Below are positions 1-8,406 of a DNA stretch of 64,000 bases, piece by piece. Position 1 is the first letter of the stretch. The number at the start of each line of letters is the position of its first letter. Below the pieces are notes generated by a model. It did not search any database, was not told where the DNA came from, and saw only the letters and a list, made by a program, of their open reading frames with translations. The position numbers and the translations under genes were made by a program. The stretch covers positions 1 to 64,000 of the forward strand of contig JAFSDL010000021.1 of assembly GCA_017436285.1 (NCBI GenBank), in the 5' to 3' direction. The DNA is from Clostridia bacterium (GTDB lineage Bacteria > Bacillota > Clostridia > Oscillospirales > Acutalibacteraceae).

Positions 1-168
1 ATCGTATCCAGCGATATTATCGGTAGCACATACGGTTCTATCTTCGATGCAACACAGACTATGGTTGGTGAAGACAACTTAGTACAGGTTGTTTCTTGGT
101 ATGACAACGAAAACAGCTACACAAGCCAGATGGTTAGAACAATCAAATACTTTGCAGAGCTTGCATAA
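1..168 (+). CDS. gap: Glyceraldehyde-3-phosphate dehydrogenase, C-terminal fragment
   Basis: Only the last 55 codons are in the window; the gene begins upstream. The reading frame opens at base 1 and ends with TAA at 166-168. The peptide carries the C-terminal hallmarks of type I GAPDH: the SSD-I-x-GS-x-x-S-I-F-D segment of the catalytic domain and the V-x-W-Y-D-N-E-x-S-Y motif, where Trp-Tyr-Asp-Asn-Glu lines the NAD site, followed by the C-terminal helix. The enzyme oxidises glyceraldehyde-3-phosphate to 1,3-bisphosphoglycerate in cytoplasmic glycolysis. A strong hairpin directly follows, so the transcript probably ends here. Confidence 0.93.
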   Translation: MVSSDIIGSTYGSIFDATQTMVGEDNLVQVVSWYDNENSYTSQMVRTIKYFAELA

Positions 169-189
169 GTCTGATTTAGTTTAAACTGA

Positions 190-236
190 AAATCCTCTCA
201 CACGAAAAATCGTATGAGAGGATTTATTTTTTATTC
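190..236. terminator. Bidirectional rho-independent terminator
   Basis: Arms AAATCCTCTCA and TGAGAGGATTT (190-200 and 215-225) enclose a short loop and are followed by a T-rich run on the plus strand. It sits between gap and the converging lipoprotein gene and can end both transcripts. Confidence 0.8.
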
Positions 237-977
237 TTTTTCAATTAAATGATAATTAAGTGTAAAATACACATCACTTAACAAATAATATTCTTCCCTT
301 TCTTCATTGACCTCACAGGCAGACATAATAAAATCGCCTTCACCATCCTGAAGCTTTATGAAAAGCTCGTCAAAATCTGCTGTAACAATTTCCAAATCGT
401 ATCCAAGGTAATTGCAAATTGCTTTTGCAATATCCACATCCAGACCTGCAACATCACCATTATCATCAGCATATACTCTGTTTTTGAAGGATGGGTCACA
501 AAGCATTGTCAGTGTACCATTTTCATTATCTTGTGCGCCGTTTAAAAAGCTTTTCCCCTTTAAATGAGCATCTGTAATTTCATCAAGAACACCATCAGAA
601 TCCAATTGAGCAATTGCTTCATTAAATAAATCTTGCAACTCCTCGTTTTCGGCACTGAAATATGCGCAATAATCTATACTGTATTCACATTGTTCCTTCT
701 CTTTTATTGCTCTTTGATTTAAAATATAAGAATTTAATTCAAATTCATCAAGAATCCCGTAATCTGCTTTGCCATTTTCAACTGCAAGAACAACATCAGA
801 TGAAGAATTGTATGTAGCCTTAGTATAATCCTTATACTGCTCACAGGCAATTTCGTTAGCAGAACCATATTTAACTGCAATAATTACCTCTTTATCAACT
901 ACATCTGTATCAACCTTACAAGAAGATAAAGAAAAAAGACAGACTAATGATAAAACGAACGATAACTTTCTTTTCAT
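231..977 (-). CDS. SBP3-type substrate-binding lipoprotein with permuted lobe order
   Basis: Putative extracellular amino-acid-type solute-binding lipoprotein. I start it at 977, where the peptide begins MKRK, then a hydrophobic stretch and the lipobox L-S-S-C; a longer frame opens at 1019 but pushes the signal peptide inward. The mature part has two halves. The first (about residues 30-140) resembles lobe II of family 3 binding proteins, with an NGKADYGILDE segment, and ends in the usual C-terminal helix (DGVLDEI). The second (about 155-248) resembles the N-terminal lobe I, with D-x-NG-x-x-x-GLDVDIAKAI and SDVYFT. The order is therefore reversed. No permease or ATPase gene is adjacent, so the protein may be an orphan binding or sensor component. 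Confidence 0.72.
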   Translation of the reverse strand: MKRKLSFVLSLVCLFSLSSCKVDTDVVDKEVIIAVKYGSANEIACEQYKDYTKATYNSSSDVVLAVENGKADYGILDEFELNSYILNQRAIKEKEQCEYSIDYCAYFSAENEELQDLFNEAIAQLDSDGVLDEITDAHLKGKSFLNGAQDNENGTLTMLCDPSFKNRVYADDNGDVAGLDVDIAKAICNYLGYDLEIVTADFDELFIKLQDGEGDFIMSACEVNEEREEYYLLSDVYFTLNYHLIEKE

Positions 978-1047
978 ATCCTTTATTAACCACACAATAG
1001 CAAAAACCGATTTGTGCATTTCTGCATAAATCGGTTTCTTTCAATTC

Positions 1048-1536
1048 TTATTTCTGGTCAACATCAATTTTAACAATTTTAAAATTGATGATTCCGCGAG
1101 GTGCTTCAACAACTACCTTATCGCCAACCTTGTGACCCATAAGTGCTTTACCAACGGGAGATTCATCAGAAATTTTACCCTCAGCAGGATTTGCCTGAGC
1201 AAAACCTGTGATTGTATATGTTCTTTCTGCGGCACCTCTTGTTGTTTCTTTAATGGTAACAACTGAACCAAGGTGAACAACCTCTGTGTTGGAATTTTCT
1301 TCTTCGTCAATGATTGTCGCTCTTGAAAGCATTGTTTCAATATCATTGATTTCTGCTTCAAGCTTTGCCTGTTCGGACTTAGCTTCGTCATACTCACTGT
1401 TTTCGGAAAGGTCGCCGAAAGAACGAGCAACCTTGAGTTTTTCTGCTATTTCGGAACGGCCCTCGGATTTAAGTACTTTAAGTTTTGCGGAAAGCTCCTC
1501 ATAGCCTTCTTTGGTTAAAACAATATCCTGTGCCAT
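1048..1536 (-). CDS. greA: Transcription elongation factor GreA
   Basis: GreA enters the secondary channel of backtracked RNA polymerase and stimulates cleavage of the 3' RNA end. At 162 residues it has the usual length. An N-terminal antiparallel coiled coil (about 1-75) carries the tip segment F-G-D-L-S-E-N-S-E-Y, which holds the acidic residues that position the catalytic Mg ion, and an FKBP-like C-terminal domain follows (about 85-158). A purine-rich site (GAGAGGA) lies upstream. The lipoprotein gene lies 70 bp downstream on the same strand, so the two may be cotranscribed. Confidence 0.95.
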   Translation of the reverse strand: MAQDIVLTKEGYEELSAKLKVLKSEGRSEIAEKLKVARSFGDLSENSEYDEAKSEQAKLEAEINDIETMLSRATIIDEEENSNTEVVHLGSVVTIKETTRGAAERTYTITGFAQANPAEGKISDESPVGKALMGHKVGDKVVVEAPRGIINFKIVKIDVDQK

Positions 1537-1563
1537 TGTGAATTACATCCTCTCAAAAATTAA

Positions 1564-1842
1564 TAGCCGAAAAGAGTTGAACCCCGTACGCCTAAAATTC
1601 AAATCTTTCGGCACATCACGGCGTTTTTCGCCTTAATATACGCCAGTATATCTGCGCCGAAGAAACACCCTGCTGCACCAAAATCTTTGGAATTTTAGGT
1701 GCAAGCAGTTTATTAAGGCAAAAATTTTTGCAATAACAAGGAAAAAAGTGAAGGAATACTGTCGTATTTCAAGCTTTTTGACGCAGTTAGTGCGAAAATT
1801 TGCCTTAAGAAACCGTGCGGTGTTCAATTCTTTTCGGCTATT
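1564..1842. repeat. MITE-like element with imperfect 27-bp terminal inverted repeats
   Basis: The left end (1564-1590) starts TAGCCGAAAAGAGTTGAAC and the right end (1812-1842) is its near-exact reverse complement, with about three mismatches over 27 positions. A TA dinucleotide sits at each outer edge, as expected of TA-targeting insertions. The interior contains smaller inverted segments such as CTTTCGGC/GCGCCGAAG and no convincing gene; a 71-codon open frame inside has no recognisable features. This element accounts for most of the greA upstream gap. A short TTGCGCAA-type palindrome lies just outside the right end. Confidence 0.5.
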
Positions 1843-1910
1843 GCGCAATTCACTTGCGCAAATTCAACAAACAACATTATATATAAGTTGAGTGAAAAAG
1901 TCAAGTTAAA

Positions 1911-2606
1911 TTATTTATCGGAAAATGCAGCGCAAAGTTGATTATGGTCTATATTAAACACCGAAAGCTTCTGATATTCATCTTTCTCATCAAAATATGA
2001 TGCATCAGGATACAAAATACAAGCCCGACCCTTAACACTAACCATAAGTCGTCCCGCTGCATCTATCTCTTCTAAATCTAAAAAAACATCTGCTTGCAAA
2101 GGACAAAATTCTTTGATAAAAACAATTGCTCCAAGCTCATAATAACATTCGTTGAGAAATTTATCCGACAACACACTATTTTTAGTAATCAATGTAAGCG
2201 TTTTAGATATTCTAACTATTTCAAAAAGCTCCTTAAAGGGTGAAAATTCTTGTGTTTTTATGCAAATATTCTTCCAATCGCTGCTAACGGTTTTTAATTG
2301 ATTTATAAGCGAAGAAAGAATTGCCCTCTGATAATATTTACTTGAGTCAAAAAGATATTCCTTTAATGTATCGTTACTGCAATACTCCTCTGAAACCAAC
2401 ACACGCCCCTTATAAATTTTAAGAAGAGACAAAACATCCTCATTTTCTATTTCATTATCAGGCAATTCCAACACTATTACACTTTTTCCGTTTACATTTA
2501 TAGAATACCTTTCTATGTCTGTTTTTTCATAAATTATTTTCTTACGGAATATGCCTTTTGTTCTTTTGATTTTTTCTCTTTCATCATTAATTTTTAATAT
2601 TAGCAT
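1911..2606 (-). CDS. Hypothetical protein, 231 aa
   Basis: I do not recognise a family. The protein is soluble-looking, Lys/Glu-rich at the N-terminus (a KIKRTKGIFRKK stretch), has mixed alpha/beta character and shows no signal peptide or membrane segment. It follows the M23 hydrolase gene on the same strand after a hairpin that fills the whole 52-bp gap. Its probable ribosome site (AAAAGGGG) lies in the 3' arm of that hairpin, so its expression may depend on readthrough and unfolding. Codon use resembles the neighbours, and the length and absence of shadowing on the other strand support a real gene. Confidence 0.7.
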   Translation of the reverse strand: MLILKINDEREKIKRTKGIFRKKIIYEKTDIERYSINVNGKSVIVLELPDNEIENEDVLSLLKIYKGRVLVSEEYCSNDTLKEYLFDSSKYYQRAILSSLINQLKTVSSDWKNICIKTQEFSPFKELFEIVRISKTLTLITKNSVLSDKFLNECYYELGAIVFIKEFCPLQADVFLDLEEIDAAGRLMVSVKGRACILYPDASYFDEKDEYQKLSVFNIDHNQLCAAFSDK

Positions 2607-2643
2607 AAAAAACGCCCCTTTTCATTCTATGAAAAAGGGACGC
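2607..2643 (-). terminator. Terminator-like hairpin overlapping a ribosome binding site
   Basis: Read on the minus strand, arms GCGTCCCTTTTTCAT and ATGAAAAGGGGCG are followed by TTTTTT and then directly by the ATG of the downstream gene. It ends the ftsE-ftsX-hydrolase transcript and holds the likely Shine-Dalgarno of the next gene inside its 3' arm. Confidence 0.7.
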
Positions 2644-2658
2644 AAATATTTATATCAA

Positions 2659-3996
2659 TTAACCATTAATAGTAACGCTTGCGGGCTTTGAAAGATAATT
2701 CATAGGATTAACCCATCCGCCATTAATCATAAGACCGAAATGAAGATGCGCACCAAAGGAATAGCCTGTATTTCCTGCAAGGCCGATAACAGTTCCCTGG
2801 GTTACATAGTCACCTACACTGACATGCACAGATGACATATGTGCATAATAGGTTTTTACACCTTCACCGTGGTCAATTACAACATAAAGACCATAACCAC
2901 CACCGTAGCCACTGTAAACCGCAGTTTCAACAGTACCCTCTTTAACTGCAACAATCTGAGCACCATGAGTACCTGCCCAACGGCAGATATCTATACCATT
3001 ATGCTGCCTTGTAACACCATTAAGAGTTCTCATTTTGAAAGAAGAGGAAACATAGGTATCATCATAAGGCAAGGGCCAAATCATATCACCACTAACCTGA
3101 CCTGAACCAAAAGAGGTGTTTTGTTGAGCAAGCTTTTGCTCGTAATCAAGAATAGTTGCTTCGCCTTTTTCCATAGCAGCCTCGTATTCTTTACTTTTAC
3201 TGTCAAGAGCATTAACAATACTCATAACTTTATTAAGGTCAGCCTGAATTAATGCCTCTTTATCTTCGATGATTTTACGGGCATCAACCTGCTCCTGTTT
3301 TTTTGCTTCATGCTCTTTTTTTGCTTTATCAAGCTCCTCCACCTTAGAATTAAGGCGGGTCTTCATATCTTCAATTTCAAGAACCTTTTCTTTAAGGGAC
3401 TCAATATCATCTTCAAGGTCCTTTATGAGCTTATCGTCATGAGCTGCAATTCTGTCAATAAGCTCCGTTCTTTCAAGATACTCCTGAAAATCGAAGCCAT
3501 CGGATGTAAGCAAATATTCTAAAGAGGTGTTGGCACCCGTCATATAAGTTACACGGATTCGCTCACCTAAAAGTGTATAAGTATCTGCAATTTCCTGCTG
3601 AATTTCAATTACCTTTTCATCAAGAGCTTGGATTTGCTGGTTTAAATCTTCAATTTCGTTTTCAATGCCTGTAATCTGATTATCAATAACCTGAATATCT
3701 GCATCTATAAGTGCAATTTCATCATTATACAAATCAATCTGCGCTGAAAGAACATCAATTTTTTCTTGCAAAGCATTGATTTCATCATCATAGGTTGCCG
3801 CTTCTGCTTCAAGCTCTGCAATTTTTTCTTCGTTTTCTTTAATTTGTTCTCTTATTTCTTCAATTTTATTTTCGTACTCCTGCTTTTCGGCATCAGTAAG
3901 AGCAAATGCAGAAACAGACATCACGCCGAAAACAATAACTAAAGAAAGAATAAAACTTAACAGCTTTTTAGATTTATCAGTCGTTTTCAACAACAT
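2659..3996 (-). CDS. PcsB/EnvC-like coiled-coil M23 peptidoglycan hydrolase
   Basis: Secreted murein hydrolase, probably activated by FtsEX at the division site. A signal peptide (1-32, ending S-A-F-A) is followed by a long coiled coil (about 33-300, Glu/Lys/Ile-rich heptads) and a LytM/M23 zinc endopeptidase domain (about 309-437). The metal and catalytic residues are present: H332 and D336 in H-N-G-I-D, H386 in Y-A-H, and the H417-L-H419 motif, so the enzyme should be active, unlike degenerate family members. The start overlaps the ftsX end by 20 bp and has AAAGGAG seven bases upstream, which argues for translational coupling. The architecture matches the FtsEX-partner class rather than a sporulation SpoIIQ-type protein. 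Confidence 0.9.
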   Translation of the reverse strand: MLLKTTDKSKKLLSFILSLVIVFGVMSVSAFALTDAEKQEYENKIEEIREQIKENEEKIAELEAEAATYDDEINALQEKIDVLSAQIDLYNDEIALIDADIQVIDNQITGIENEIEDLNQQIQALDEKVIEIQQEIADTYTLLGERIRVTYMTGANTSLEYLLTSDGFDFQEYLERTELIDRIAAHDDKLIKDLEDDIESLKEKVLEIEDMKTRLNSKVEELDKAKKEHEAKKQEQVDARKIIEDKEALIQADLNKVMSIVNALDSKSKEYEAAMEKGEATILDYEQKLAQQNTSFGSGQVSGDMIWPLPYDDTYVSSSFKMRTLNGVTRQHNGIDICRWAGTHGAQIVAVKEGTVETAVYSGYGGGYGLYVVIDHGEGVKTYYAHMSSVHVSVGDYVTQGTVIGLAGNTGYSFGAHLHFGLMINGGWVNPMNYLSKPASVTING

Positions 3997-4891
3997 TACT
4001 GTGCTCCTTTAAATATTTGTTAAGGGAAATAATACTACCAAATGCACCTATTACAACACCAATAAAGGCAAACATTCCGAATATTACCCATACATAATCG
4101 AGGAAATTAACAATTTCTCCACCAAGCTCTGTAAGGATGTTTCCAAGCCAGATTGCCGCAACTGAATACACGCCGTACTGAATACCCAAACCTAAAACAG
4201 CAGAGAACAATCCTAAAAGAATACCTTCAACCATAAAGGGCCAACGAATGAAAGCGTTTGTGGCACCAACCGCCTTCATAATACTGATTTCAAGACGGCG
4301 GTTGTAAATAGTGATGCGAATTGTGTTAGAAACAATAAACAAGGAAACGAAGAACAGAATTGCAACTATACCGATACTGATATATGTAACTGCATTTCTT
4401 ATACTTGCGAGCTTACTTGCCAAATCACTGTTTTCACGAACGTGGATAACATTTTCCATAACCTTGATTTCGCTGACTGTTGCATCAAACTGCTCCAAAT
4501 CTTTAACAGTTACCTTATATGCATCAGGCAAAATATCAGCTGAAAGCCCCTGAAGAACATCTGCTTTATCTCCATAAGACTCTATCTGCCTTTGGAAAGC
4601 CTCTTCACGAGGAACAAATTCAACCTCTAAAACGTTGGTATGTGCTTCAAGCTGAACACCCAAGCTCTGAGTCATATAATCGTCAGCCTCGTCATTAACA
4701 TAAACCATAACAACATTCTGACTTTCAATTAAATCAAGAACTGCGTTAATGTTAAGAAAAATAAGTGAACCTGTGCCAACAATAATCAGGCAGGAAATAA
4801 GAACAACAATTGTTGCTAAAGAAAGCAAACGATTTACCCAGATATTTCTGAAGCCCTCACGGGTTAAATAACCTAAGCTTGCACCTTTCAT
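3977..4891 (-). CDS. ftsX: Cell division protein FtsX
   Basis: Membrane subunit of the FtsEX mechanotransducer, which couples ATP hydrolysis in the cytoplasm to activation of an extracellular hydrolase. At 304 residues it has the usual Gram-positive length. It has an N-terminal helix (about 22-46), an extracellular domain (about 50-165) and three C-terminal helices in the FtsX/MacB fold (about 170-195, 220-245, 268-290), with the characteristic R-x-x-x-I-M-K-A-V-G-A-T segment between them. The start codon overlaps the ftsE stop by four bases (ATGA). The downstream coiled-coil hydrolase is its likely partner. Confidence 0.93.
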   Translation of the reverse strand: MKGASLGYLTREGFRNIWVNRLLSLATIVVLISCLIIVGTGSLIFLNINAVLDLIESQNVVMVYVNDEADDYMTQSLGVQLEAHTNVLEVEFVPREEAFQRQIESYGDKADVLQGLSADILPDAYKVTVKDLEQFDATVSEIKVMENVIHVRENSDLASKLASIRNAVTYISIGIVAILFFVSLFIVSNTIRITIYNRRLEISIMKAVGATNAFIRWPFMVEGILLGLFSAVLGLGIQYGVYSVAAIWLGNILTELGGEIVNFLDYVWVIFGMFAFIGVVIGAFGSIISLNKYLKEHSNVVEND

Positions 4892-5757
4892 TGAGCATCA
4901 ACCTCCTCTTCTGCAGAAACAGGGGTATCTACATTTTCTGCTTCAACTATATCTTTTGAAGGGTCAATACCATAAGTCTGCATAAGATAATCAAAATCTG
5001 AGGAATCTTCATTAAGGAAGTATGAGCCGATTTCGTCCTCAGGAGAATCAAATGTGTAAGGCTCTGCTTCAATATGAGATGCATCAGGATAATCTGATTC
5101 AATCACACCATCTTTAATCGTAATAACACGATGGTTAAATGTTTTAACAAGATGCAAATCATGAGTAACCATAATAATAGTTGTACCATCAGAGTTGATA
5201 TGGTTAAGAAGGTCAACTATTTCATAGCTCATTTTAGGGTCAATATTACCCGTTGGCTCATCTGCAATAATCATACTTGCATTATTGGCTAACGCTCTTG
5301 CAAGAGCAACTCTCTGTTGCTCACCACCTGAAAGCTGATTTGGCTTTGAACGAGCTTTTGAATTAAGACCCACAAGACCTAAGAGATATGGCACTCGTTT
5401 TCTTATTGCGCCCTCTCTTGCGCCGATAACGCGCATTGCATAAGCAACATTATCATAAACATTCATTGACTGAATGAGACGAAAATCCTGGAACACAATT
5501 CCGAGAGACCTTCTGAAATAAGGAATTTCCTTTTTCTTCATATTATTAAGGTCATAGCCATTTATGTTAATAGAGCCTGAGGATGGAACCTCTTCTCTCA
5601 TCATAAGCTTTAACAGTGTACTCTTACCGGCACCTGAAGAACCAACAATAAAAACAAATTCACCGTTTTCAATCTGTATATCAAGATTATCGAGGGCTTT
5701 TGTTTTGGTGTCTTCATACACCTTAGAGACGCCTTTGAATTCTATCAATTTCAACAC
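4888..5757 (-). CDS. ftsE: Cell division ATP-binding protein FtsE with acidic C-terminal extension
   Basis: ABC ATPase of the FtsEX complex. Walker A is at 39-47 (GSSGAGKST), the signature L-S-G-G-E-Q-Q-R follows near 143-150, and Walker B is A-D-E-P-T-G. The ABC core ends near residue 225, which is the usual FtsE length; this protein runs on for about 60 acidic residues rich in Asp/Glu, ending in EEEVDAQ. The start read here is GTG at 5757 with only a weak upstream purine site; TTG at 5754 is also possible. It is the first gene of an ftsE-ftsX-hydrolase operon that ends at the 2607-2643 hairpin. Confidence 0.93.
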   Translation of the reverse strand: MLKLIEFKGVSKVYEDTKTKALDNLDIQIENGEFVFIVGSSGAGKSTLLKLMMREEVPSSGSININGYDLNNMKKKEIPYFRRSLGIVFQDFRLIQSMNVYDNVAYAMRVIGAREGAIRKRVPYLLGLVGLNSKARSKPNQLSGGEQQRVALARALANNASMIIADEPTGNIDPKMSYEIVDLLNHINSDGTTIIMVTHDLHLVKTFNHRVITIKDGVIESDYPDASHIEAEPYTFDSPEDEIGSYFLNEDSSDFDYLMQTYGIDPSKDIVEAENVDTPVSAEEEVDAQ

Positions 5758-5852
5758 CCAATCTATATATTTTTCGACAAAAATAATTATAGCACATATT
5801 ATTACAAAATGTAACCCTTTTGCAATAAAAATGTGCTAAATTTAATTATTTA

Positions 5853-6938
5853 TTAATATTTGATAGGATTTGCATCAAGATATTTCTTAACCATTAACGC
5901 AACCTTGAAAACAATTGCATCATCAAACTCTCTTAAATCAAGACCTGTGAGCTTTTTAATCTTTTCAAGTCTGTATACAAGAGTGTTACGATGAACAAAG
6001 AGCTTTCTTGAGGTTTCGGAAACATTAAGATTATTCTCAAAGAATCGCTGAATTGTGAAAAGAGTTTCCTGATCGAGAGTTTCGATAGAACCAACCTTGA
6101 AAATTTCTTTAAGGAACATTTCACAAAGAGTTGTGGGAAGCTGATAAATAAGACGAGCAATACCGAGATGGTCATAGCTGACGATATTTCTTTCAGTATC
6201 AAACACCTTGCCAACCTCGAGAGCAACCTGAGCCTCTTTAAAGGAACGAGCCAAATCCTTAACGCCTACAACAGGAGTACCGATACCAACAAGAGAGTGG
6301 GTAAAGAACTCAGAAGAAAGCGCATCAGAAATTGAACGAGCAAGCTTCTCAAGGTCCTTGCTATCAATATCGCTTCTTACCTCTTTAACAAGAGCGATAT
6401 CGCTTTCGCTGATATTTATAACAAAATCCTTTGCTTTATCGGGGAAGAGGTTCTGAACAACATCGTAAACAGAAACATCGCTTTTATCAAGAAGTCTGAT
6501 AAGAAGAACTACTCTTGATGCTTCATTATTAAAATGAAGCTCTCTTGCTTTTAGATAAATATCACCGGGAAGAATATTATCAAGAATAATGTTCTTGATG
6601 AAATTACTTCTGTCATATTTTTCATCATAAAACTGCTTAATGCTTGAAAGGGCAACCCCAAGAACACCTATGTAATTATGGGCAACGGAATCCTCACCCT
6701 CAACGAAAACAGCATATTCGGGATGCATATGAGTACCGAAGGACTGATAAAGGGCACCATCAGAAGCAACAACAGTCGCAGAAGAAAAGATTGCAGCAGT
6801 GTTAACATTGCGGATTTCGCCAATTCTGCCAAGGTCACTACAAGAGATAACCGCACCGCTTTCATCGATTATGCCGATAGTTCTGTCAACAACATCACGC
6901 ATCTGGTGAATAACACCCTGAAATAATCTATTGGACAT
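5853..6938 (-). CDS. CdaR/PucR-family transcriptional regulator
   Basis: Probable DNA-binding regulator responding to a small metabolite. The C-terminal PucR-type helix-turn-helix is clear: L-N-V-S-E-T-S-R-K-L-F-V-H-R-N-T-L-V-Y-R-L-E-K-I, followed by a short helix. The N-terminal half fits the ligand-sensing part of CdaR (sugar diacid regulator) proteins, with a conserved D-R-T-I-G-I-I-D-E start. I place the start at 6938, because GGAGGT lies seven bases upstream; an in-frame ATG at 6953 would overlap that site. No obvious target operon is adjacent. The effector is unknown. Confidence 0.85.
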   Translation of the reverse strand: MSNRLFQGVIHQMRDVVDRTIGIIDESGAVISCSDLGRIGEIRNVNTAAIFSSATVVASDGALYQSFGTHMHPEYAVFVEGEDSVAHNYIGVLGVALSSIKQFYDEKYDRSNFIKNIILDNILPGDIYLKARELHFNNEASRVVLLIRLLDKSDVSVYDVVQNLFPDKAKDFVINISESDIALVKEVRSDIDSKDLEKLARSISDALSSEFFTHSLVGIGTPVVGVKDLARSFKEAQVALEVGKVFDTERNIVSYDHLGIARLIYQLPTTLCEMFLKEIFKVGSIETLDQETLFTIQRFFENNLNVSETSRKLFVHRNTLVYRLEKIKKLTGLDLREFDDAIVFKVALMVKKYLDANPIKY

Positions 6939-6979
6939 TTTAACGACCTCCAATAATTTTTACCTTTAGACTGTTATAC

Positions 6980-7008
6980 ATAATACACAACTTTGCACAA
7001 TTTTGCAA
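6980..7008 (-). promoter_or_regulatory. Sigma-A-type promoter of the CdaR-like regulator
   Basis: On the minus strand TTGCAA (7003-7008) and TATTAT (6980-6985) are separated by 17 bases, about 40 bases upstream of the GGAGGT site. TTGCA occurs again within the spacer region. Confidence 0.5.
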
Positions 7009-7123
7009 GTGTTTTTTTGATATTTCTTAATTTTTTTTATGCAATTTGTTAGTTTTTTGAAGAAAAAGTTGTTTTATTTGCAAAAAAGACGAGAAAACAC
7101 TAAAAAATAAAAAAAGTGTTAAA

Positions 7124-7843
7124 TTATCTTCTTTCTATTAATTTCAACTCTGATTCTGATATAATCCGAGCCTCCCCCTCTTTCAATGAGGAATCCAACA
7201 AAAGACCACCGATTGCTATACGTTTAAGCTCAACAACACTCGTCCCCAAGGAAGCAAACATTCGTTTAATCTGATGGTATTTTCCCTCTTTGATTACAAC
7301 CTTGAAAACCTGTTTTTCACCATCTTCAATAAGCTCAAGCTTTGCAGAAAGAAGAACTGTACCATCCGAAAGAACAATGCCATCAGCAAAAGCCTGTTTT
7401 GCCTTTAAGAAATCAATTTTTTCTGACACTTCGGCAATATAAGTTTTATCAACGTGCCTTGCAGGCGACAGAATTCTGTGGGCAAAATTGCCATCATCGG
7501 TTATAAGAGAAAAGCCTGTTGTATCCTTATCAAGTCTGCCTGCAGGGAAAAGATTTTTTCTTTTGAGCTCATCAGGCAGAATATCCACAACTGTTTTATC
7601 ACGCTTGTCCTCCGATGCACTGACAACACCCTTCGGTTTATTAAGCATTATATAGGTAAACTCAGTTTGAAGCAGACTTTTCCCTTTAATTTTTATATCA
7701 TCTTCATAAGAAACTTTTATGGAACTATCTTTAATAACAGCACCATTTACAGATACCTCTCCGCGTCTCACCATACTCTTAACATCATTTCGGGACGCCA
7801 ACCCCTGAGAAGCTATAAGCTTATCAAGTCTTTCTTTTTTCAT
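7124..7843 (-). CDS. RsuA/RluB-family rRNA pseudouridine synthase
   Basis: Isomerises a uridine in ribosomal RNA. An S4 RNA-binding domain (about 4-50) precedes the catalytic domain, whose G-R-L-D-K-D-T-T-G-F motif supplies the catalytic Asp105. The length (239) fits the RsuA group, which modifies 16S rRNA; RluB-like 23S specificity cannot be excluded by eye. The stop is followed by an AT-rich gap containing the regulator's promoter. Nine bases separate its start from the end of the upstream DUF4830 gene, so they are probably one transcript. Confidence 0.9.
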   Translation of the reverse strand: MKKERLDKLIASQGLASRNDVKSMVRRGEVSVNGAVIKDSSIKVSYEDDIKIKGKSLLQTEFTYIMLNKPKGVVSASEDKRDKTVVDILPDELKRKNLFPAGRLDKDTTGFSLITDDGNFAHRILSPARHVDKTYIAEVSEKIDFLKAKQAFADGIVLSDGTVLLSAKLELIEDGEKQVFKVVIKEGKYHQIKRMFASLGTSVVELKRIAIGGLLLDSSLKEGEARIISESELKLIERR

Positions 7844-7852
7844 ATCATCACT

Positions 7853-8344
7853 CTACTCTTTATCAAATCCGTGCATAAAGCCATCAAGCTTAACCGAACA
7901 AACATCCCCACCGATAATTACACCATCACTTACGAGAAGATTAAGCCTGATATAATCGTCCTCGGGTGAAGTATCAGGATAATTACGCACATTGTAAGTC
8001 CATCTTTTAACTCGCTGACCTGCATATTTTTCCAAATCAAAGCCTTGCTTCAATTGTATTTGATTGTAATTATTATAAACATCATCGAACACATCGGGTA
8101 TAACAACCTCCTGAACCTCAACAGCTTCCACATCAACCTCCCATCCATAATGGGAAATAAAGGCTAATCGTTCTTGTTCATTTGTTGCTACCAAAGATAT
8201 TCCTGTGCTTGTTTGTGTTGCCTGAATCCGACCAACAAAGGCAATCAACAAAATCAAACACATACTCAATATAACAACCGCCAAAGCGGTTAAAAACACT
8301 CTTTTGATTTTATTTTTTGAAAGAGAAATCACAAACATAAACAC
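7853..8344 (-). CDS. DUF4830-type membrane-anchored protein
   Basis: A 163-residue protein with one N-terminal membrane helix (about 14-36) and an extracellular part with the pattern of DUF4830: F-I-S-H-Y-G-W-E-V, a VIP-x-x-F-D-x-V-Y-N-x-Y-N segment, Q-G-F-D-L-x-x-Y-x-G-x-x-V-K-R-W-T-Y and G-x-V-I-G-G-D-V-C-S near the end. The function of this family is not known to me. It lies between a prepilin peptidase and an rRNA pseudouridine synthase on the same strand. The family assignment is from memory of the motif. Confidence 0.75.
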   Translation of the reverse strand: MFMFVISLSKNKIKRVFLTALAVVILSMCLILLIAFVGRIQATQTSTGISLVATNEQERLAFISHYGWEVDVEAVEVQEVVIPDVFDDVYNNYNQIQLKQGFDLEKYAGQRVKRWTYNVRNYPDTSPEDDYIRLNLLVSDGVIIGGDVCSVKLDGFMHGFDKE

Positions 8345-8346
8345 AA

Positions 8347-8390
8347 CTCCTATATCAAAACATATATAATATATATGCTTGATAAAGGAG
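8347..8390. repeat. Imperfect inverted repeat between prepilin peptidase and DUF4830 genes
   Basis: CTCCTATATCAA and TTGATAAAGGAG form imperfect arms around an AT-rich centre (ATATATAATATATAT). It could be a weak terminator or an operator; the DUF4830 ribosome site (TAGGAG) lies in one arm. Confidence 0.35.
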
Positions 8391-8406
8391 TTAAATGTGA
8401 GTTTTA

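Noticed and set aside
1633..1848. A 71-codon open frame inside the inverted-repeat element upstream of greA
   Set aside because: No ribosome site, no signal, odd composition, and it follows the symmetry of the repeat. Better read as part of the element.
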